A stretch of DNA of 64,000 nt from assembly GCA_029959085.1 (NCBI GenBank), contig JARWIR010000035.1, forward strand, positions 2,943,501 to 3,007,500, written 5' to 3'. Source of the DNA: Nemophila menziesii. Lineage: Eukaryota > Streptophyta > Magnoliopsida > Boraginales > Hydrophyllaceae. The position numbers and the translations under genes were made by a program. How positions within the stretch are numbered: position 1 is the stretch's first letter; the number at the start of each line of letters is the position of its first letter. This document shows positions 59,397 to 64,000 of the stretch, in pieces. The notes under the pieces are model-generated. The model made no database searches and was not told where the DNA came from. It was given only the letters and a program-made list of their open reading frames with translations.

Positions 59397-60713
59397 TTAA
59401 CCAGCGCGAGGCTGGTTATCGGTGTTGCGTTCTGGACCTTTATCTCGCGTAACAGCATCATAAATCGCGTTTTGAAGTGTATTTACGCCTAAGATCAAAT
59501 TTCGAAGCAGGTCCAACTCTTTTGTAACGTTTCCCAAGGTAGCAATCATCTTCTCCTGATTCTCTTCCAACACCTGAATCTTGGACTCCAACTCAGGAAC
59601 AGTCTTTGCTTTCTTTGATTGAGGAGTTCTTGGACTTCTTGTAGCTCGTGTTGCCTCTTCATGGATGTTCTTGATTGTGCTCAAAGCTATACTCACACCA
59701 ACTGAAACAATGTCAATATTTGTGTTCTTACGCGGAATCTTTGCGTCTAGACACAACTGAGTAATAGTACAAGGAAACTTCAGATTTTGTTGTTTCATTG
59801 GTGATTTCGCGAAGTCCATGATTGTATCATAAATGATCTTAGCAACATCAAATGGTTTCTCCTCCAAAATACACTTAATAACAAATATGTGCTCTTTCTT
59901 CAACTCGGAAGTGTGTTTAATACCAAAGAAAGTGGGTATTACGAAACGAGACCAAACCTTAGCACGAGGTGTCAAACTACTGCTGTAAAACTGTCCAGGA
60001 TATCTTTCACCTTCAGGAATTGGGCTAGTCCCATTAACAAGCACGGTCCCCCAAAGGGATTCAAAATCGAAAGAAGGGTCATTAAGCGTTTCTTGGAAAG
60101 GGCACGTTGCAGAAAAGTTGGGTAATTTTAAGGATTTCCGAATACGTTCAATAGAGAAAGGAACTACCTTTTTGCGGATATCAATGGCATCACGGGAAAT
60201 AGCTAAACCTTCATAAAATTCTCGCACAAAAGTAGGAATAAACTCAAGCTTCCTTTCTTGTAACTCTTTCCAACCAAACTTAGCACATTTCACAGCATAG
60301 TCCTTGTAATCACTACTCATAATACCCTTAGGAAAATTCGTCTCCTCACCAAATTTCAAAAATTCAATTCTTTCACGAACCTGAGTATTCCAACAAGTGT
60401 AAACCCTCTTAGGCTTGTGGGCCCACATCTTCATACGCGGAGGTTTTTGAACGGGTGCTTCCGGAATCTCTTGTTCAGTTTCTTCCTCAATGTTGTTCGC
60501 AATTTCCTCTTCTGGTTCCTTCTCACTTTCAATCTCATCAATCAATCTTCTCTTGTGACCCGTGATTTCTTTTCTTCTAGAATCAAGCTGAACTTCGTCA
60601 ATTTTTCGTTTAGGACGCGAATCAGGAATCTCAATAGCTTGATCTTGTGAACCACCAATGGTGGTTTTTCTTCTAGGAGCAGTTCTTCGAAAATCACCGG
60701 TTCTGTAAGTCAT
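59397..60713 (-). CDS. ORF2, unit 11, intact 438 codons
   Basis: Same protein as unit 8, with the same diagnostic set (MTYRTG, IANNIEEE, AVKCAKFG, NTNIDIV). It is the second member of the repeated pair 8-9 and 11-12. Confidence 0.75.
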   Translation of the reverse strand: MTYRTGDFRRTAPRRKTTIGGSQDQAIEIPDSRPKRKIDEVQLDSRRKEITGHKRRLIDEIESEKEPEEEIANNIEEETEQEIPEAPVQKPPRMKMWAHKPKRVYTCWNTQVRERIEFLKFGEETNFPKGIMSSDYKDYAVKCAKFGWKELQERKLEFIPTFVREFYEGLAISRDAIDIRKKVVPFSIERIRKSLKLPNFSATCPFQETLNDPSFDFESLWGTVLVNGTSPIPEGERYPGQFYSSSLTPRAKVWSRFVIPTFFGIKHTSELKKEHIFVIKCILEEKPFDVAKIIYDTIMDFAKSPMKQQNLKFPCTITQLCLDAKIPRKNTNIDIVSVGVSIALSTIKNIHEEATRATRSPRTPQSKKAKTVPELESKIQVLEENQEKMIATLGNVTKELDLLRNLILGVNTLQNAIYDAVTRDKGPERNTDNQPRAG

Positions 60714-61867
60714 CTCTTTTCACCCCAAACTCAAAACTTCAAATAATGAAAAACTTAGAGAAAAAGTTTAGAATTATGATGTTTTGAGGCTTAGGAATTG
60801 AAGAACTAGGGTGAATATGAGATGGGTCTTGTTTAATTTGAATGGGAGAAGAAAGAGTTGGGTTTTATTTAAGGATTTGATGAAGAAGAATCTTGGGAAA
60901 AACTAGGGATTTGATGTTATTTTGGAGAGGAGGTGAGTTGATTTTGTGTTTTTGTGGTGAAAGAGGGTAGGATTTGATGATATATAGTGTTTTGGTTGAT
61001 GAATTTCGGAGGTGGGGAGGCTATTGGTGCGTTTTAGGTAAAAACTTGCAGAAGAGGCTAAGAAAACTAGGTTAAAACACCCAAAACCGCCTCTCACAGC
61101 TTTCAAACCGGGTTCCCGGTTTTGGAAAACCGGGTTCCCGGTTCCGCGTCGCTGTGACGGCGCGGAAAAACAATTATGGACTCTTTTTTTTTTTTTTAAT
61201 TTTTTTTTTTTCAAAACGCACCAAAACGCTGAATCTCAAGACGCTGTGTCAGAGATTTTACTCGCCGAAACCGGGTACCCGGTTCTGTGGAATGCGGGTT
61301 CCCGGATTTTCTCGATGGCGCGAGTCAAAACGCGCCAAAACGCAAGACTCCAAGACGCTGGGTCAGAACTTTGGGATTTTTACAGCTCCGAAACCGGGTA
61401 CCCGGTTCGCCAAATGCGGGTTCCCGGTTTTGTGTCGATGGCGCGAACCAAAACGCAGCAAAACGCAAGCCACCAAAACGCTGGGTCAGAGATTTTCAAA
61501 AGTTACAGCACCAAAACCGGGTACCCGGTTTCGCCAAATGCGGGTTCCCGGTTCCGACGCTGTGTCATGAACCCAAAACGCAAGGTGCTGCGTATATAGT
61601 GTTGGTACCAGCTCCAAAACCGGGTTCCCGGTTTCTCCTGGACATCCAACATATTTTTCTTCTTATTTCGCCTCATCGACCCCAAACTCTTGACCTTTTT
61701 ACCCCTGAAATCATCAAAAACAACTACCCTTCCTCATTTCTTAATAATAAACACTAAAATTACGAAAATCAAACTAAACTAAATTGCAAAAATGTAAAAA
61801 CTCAGCTAATATACAATGAATTGGCTTTTGTTTAACGTCGTTAAGCTCGACGGTTTACCTCATGCTC

Positions 61868-62275
61868 TTAAGGAGTTTCGAGGAGATACATGACCTCCCC
61901 GGGATGTGGATCTTCCGAGCGATTGGTATCTTCACCTCCATGGTATATTTTCAATCTGTGACCGTTAACCATAAAGGTACGGTTCTCTAGCGGATGTTCT
62001 ATTTCTATCGCCCCATGAGGTGTAACCTTGGTCACTATGTATGGACCTGACCACTTAGATCTTAACTTACCCGGATAATTGCTGAACTTTGAGTTATATT
62101 TCAACACTCTTTGCCCCACTTCAAAGTTCTTTGTACGAATCCGATTTTCATGCCATTTCTTTGTGTTTTCTTTGTAAAGTTTGGCATTTTCATAAGCATG
62201 CAACCGGAATTCGTCAAGTTCATTAAGCTTCATCATACGATTCTTTCCGGCTAAAAAGGCACAAATGGCTAACAA
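61868..62275 (-). pseudogene. integrase C-terminal fragment, unit 11
   Basis: One change, WHENRI for WHDNRI; otherwise as unit 1. Confidence 0.8.
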
Positions 62276-62729
62276 AGAACTGCCCCTATCATTTTCCTAA
62301 GTACATAGCTTGTCTTTAGTTCATATCTAGGTGGGTTCTCTACTAATTAGGATTTCACGTTCTACACACCAAACATATTCCTTGAGTACAAGCTTACTTC
62401 ATTTGCATTGTTCATTAATTTTTCCTATTAATTACCTATGTTCGCATGCAATTGTAAGTGCGTTTTATATCAATCCCTAAAGTCCACTATTTACTATCAT
62501 AGATTTATCAAGAGTCTGCTTAAAAGGGATATTTAAAAATTTCTACAGTCAAACGCAACTCCGAAAATTCTTTTATTGAAAGCAAATAAAGCAAATAACA
62601 CATAAAAACTGGGATGAGGCAACGAACCTCACCCCAAACTCAAAAATGAGTCGTGTCCCCACGACTCGAAAAGACTCAATAAAGCATATAAACTAATCTA
62701 CACTAAGAGGAAAGTTTAGAAAACGTATC

Positions 62730-64000
62730 TTAACCAGCGCGAGGCTGGTTATCGGTGTTGCGTTCTGGACCTTTATCTCGCGTAACAGCATCATAAATCG
62801 CGTTTTGAAGTGTATTTACGCCTAAGATCAAATTTCGAAGCAGGTCCAACTCTTTTGTAACGTTTCCCAAGGTAGCAATCATCTTCTCCTGATTCTTTTC
62901 CAACACCTGAATCTTGGACTCCAACTCAGGAACAGTCTTTGCTTTCTTTGATTGAGGAGTTCTTGGACTTCTTGTAGCTCGTGTTGCCTCTTCATGCATG
63001 TTCTTGATTGTGCTCAAAGCTATACTCACACCAACTGAAACAATGTCAATATCTGCGTTCTTACGCGGAATCTTTGCGTCTAGACACAACTGAGTAATAG
63101 TACAAGGAAACTTCAGATTTTGTTGTTTCATTGGTGATTTCGCGAACTCCATGATTGTATCATAAATGATCTTAGCAACATCAAATGGTTTCTCCTCCAA
63201 AATACACTTAATAACAAATATGTGCTCTTTCTTCAACTCGGAAGTGTGTTTAATACCAAAGAAAGTGGGTATTACGAAACGAGACCAAACCTTAGCACGA
63301 GGTGTCAAACTACTGTTGTAAAACTGTCCAGGATATCTTTCACCTTCAGGAATTGGGCTAGTCCCATTAACAAGCACGGTCCCCCAAAGGGATTCAAAAT
63401 CGAAAGAAGGGTCATTAAGAGTTTCTTGGAAAGGGCACGTTGCAGAAAAGTTGGGTAATTTTAAGGATTTCCGAATACGTTCAATAGAGAAAGGAACTAC
63501 CTTTTTGCGGATATCAATGGCATCACGGGAAATAGCTAAACCTTCATAAAATTCTCGCACAAAAGTAGGAATAAACTCAAGCTTCCTTTCTTGTAACTCT
63601 TTCCAACCAAACTTAGCACATGTCACAGCATAGTCCTTGTAATCACTACTCATAATACCCTTAGGAAAATTCGTCTCCTCACCAAATTTCAAAAATTCAA
63701 TTCTTTCACGAACCTGAGTATTCCAACAAGTGTAAACCCTCTTAGGCTTGTGGGCCCTTCATACGCGGAGGTTTTTGAACGGGTGCTTCCGGAATCTCTT
63801 GTTCAGTTTCTTCCTCAATGTTCTTCGCAATTTCCTCTTCTGGTTCCTTCTCACTTTCAATCTCATCAATCAATCTTCTCTTGTGACCCGTGATTTCTTT
63901 TCTTCTAGAATCAAGCTGAACTTCGTCAATTTTTCGTTTAGGACGCGAATCAGGAATCTCAATAGCTTGATCTTGTGAACCACCAATGGTGGTTTTTCTT
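62730..64000 (-). pseudogene. ORF2, unit 12, frameshifted, cut by the window end
   Basis: Carries the 5-bp deletion after Lys95 (near 63757). Private changes: GQFYNSSLT, KNMHEEAT and VLEKNQEK. The start codon lies just beyond 64000. Confidence 0.8.

Larger units (their letters stand above)
18021..64000 (-). repeat. tandem array of 3.33-kb units derived from family Y
   Basis: Unit starts, taken at the junction GGCTAAAAAGGCACAAATGG, are 18021, 21351, 24682, 28012, 31338, 34668, 37998, 41309, 44641, 55590, 58916 and 62249. Lengths are 3330, 3331, 3330, 3326, 3330, 3330, 3311, 3332, 10949 (3347 without the insertion and its duplicated 5 bases), 3326 and 3333; the last unit is cut by the window end. 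Reading minus each unit has the integrase C-terminus, a gap with about 123-bp sub-repeats and palindromes, ORF2, a GNRA-type hairpin and part of the 3' untranslated region. Every unit is head to tail and nearly identical. The first unit is contiguous with the native 3' end of the element. Confidence 0.95.

Noticed and set aside
18021..64000. A centromeric satellite or host gene family
   Set aside because: The unit is plainly derived from a retrotransposon and has no host-gene homology I recognise. Centromere location cannot be judged from sequence alone.

Overview
The window is a stretch of plant nuclear heterochromatin, most likely from a eudicot, made almost entirely of retrotransposons. 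The evidence is a Ty1/Copia RNase H remnant, several L1-type LINE remnants, and Ty3/Gypsy elements of the Athila type, with a tRNA-Asp-like primer binding site, about 1.56 kb LTRs beginning TGATGTCTCC, a gag-protease linker, a GPY/F integrase tail and an extra ORF downstream of pol. I see no host gene, rRNA, functional tRNA or CRISPR. The species cannot be named from this.

Layout. 1-2526: 3' end of a Copia element (RNase H, polypurine tract, 3' LTR), apparently inserted in the extra ORF of a minus-strand Athila-type fragment (2527-5036, here family X). 5037-8350: a 5'-truncated LINE on +. 8820-9645: a LINE reverse transcriptase fragment on -. 9646-14048: a second + LINE with ORF1, endonuclease and the start of RT, all decayed. 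14055-15462: a probable minus-strand Copia-like LTR and non-coding remnant. 15463-17023: 3' LTR of a second Athila-type element on - (family Y), followed inward by its polypurine tract and 3' untranslated region.

18021 to the window end is the main feature: a head-to-tail array of eleven complete and one partial units of about 3.33 kb. Each unit is a piece of family Y: integrase C-terminus, a palindrome-rich gap with roughly 123-bp sub-repeats, a 438-codon extra ORF (ORF2), and part of the 3' untranslated region. The first unit runs straight into the native 3' untranslated region and LTR of family Y, so the array lies inside a retrotransposon. Six of twelve ORF2 copies are intact; the others carry a stop, a shared 5-bp deletion, a 1-bp deletion or an insertion. 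Shared mutations show local block duplication.

Unit 9 is split by a complete, young, non-autonomous family X element on + (45293-52889), with two 1565-bp LTRs differing at one visible position, a 5-bp target duplication (TCTTC), PBS and PPT, and one gag-derived ORF but no protease core, RT, RNase H or integrase core.

The parts do not form a host pathway. Three things are worth following: the retrotransposon-derived 3.33-kb megasatellite; an 8-bp hairpin with a GGGA (GNRA-type) loop next to a purine tract, kept in both Athila-type families; and clusters of short perfect GC-rich palindromes between pol and ORF2 in both families, with different sequences. I found nothing that supports a defence or other new enzymatic system.
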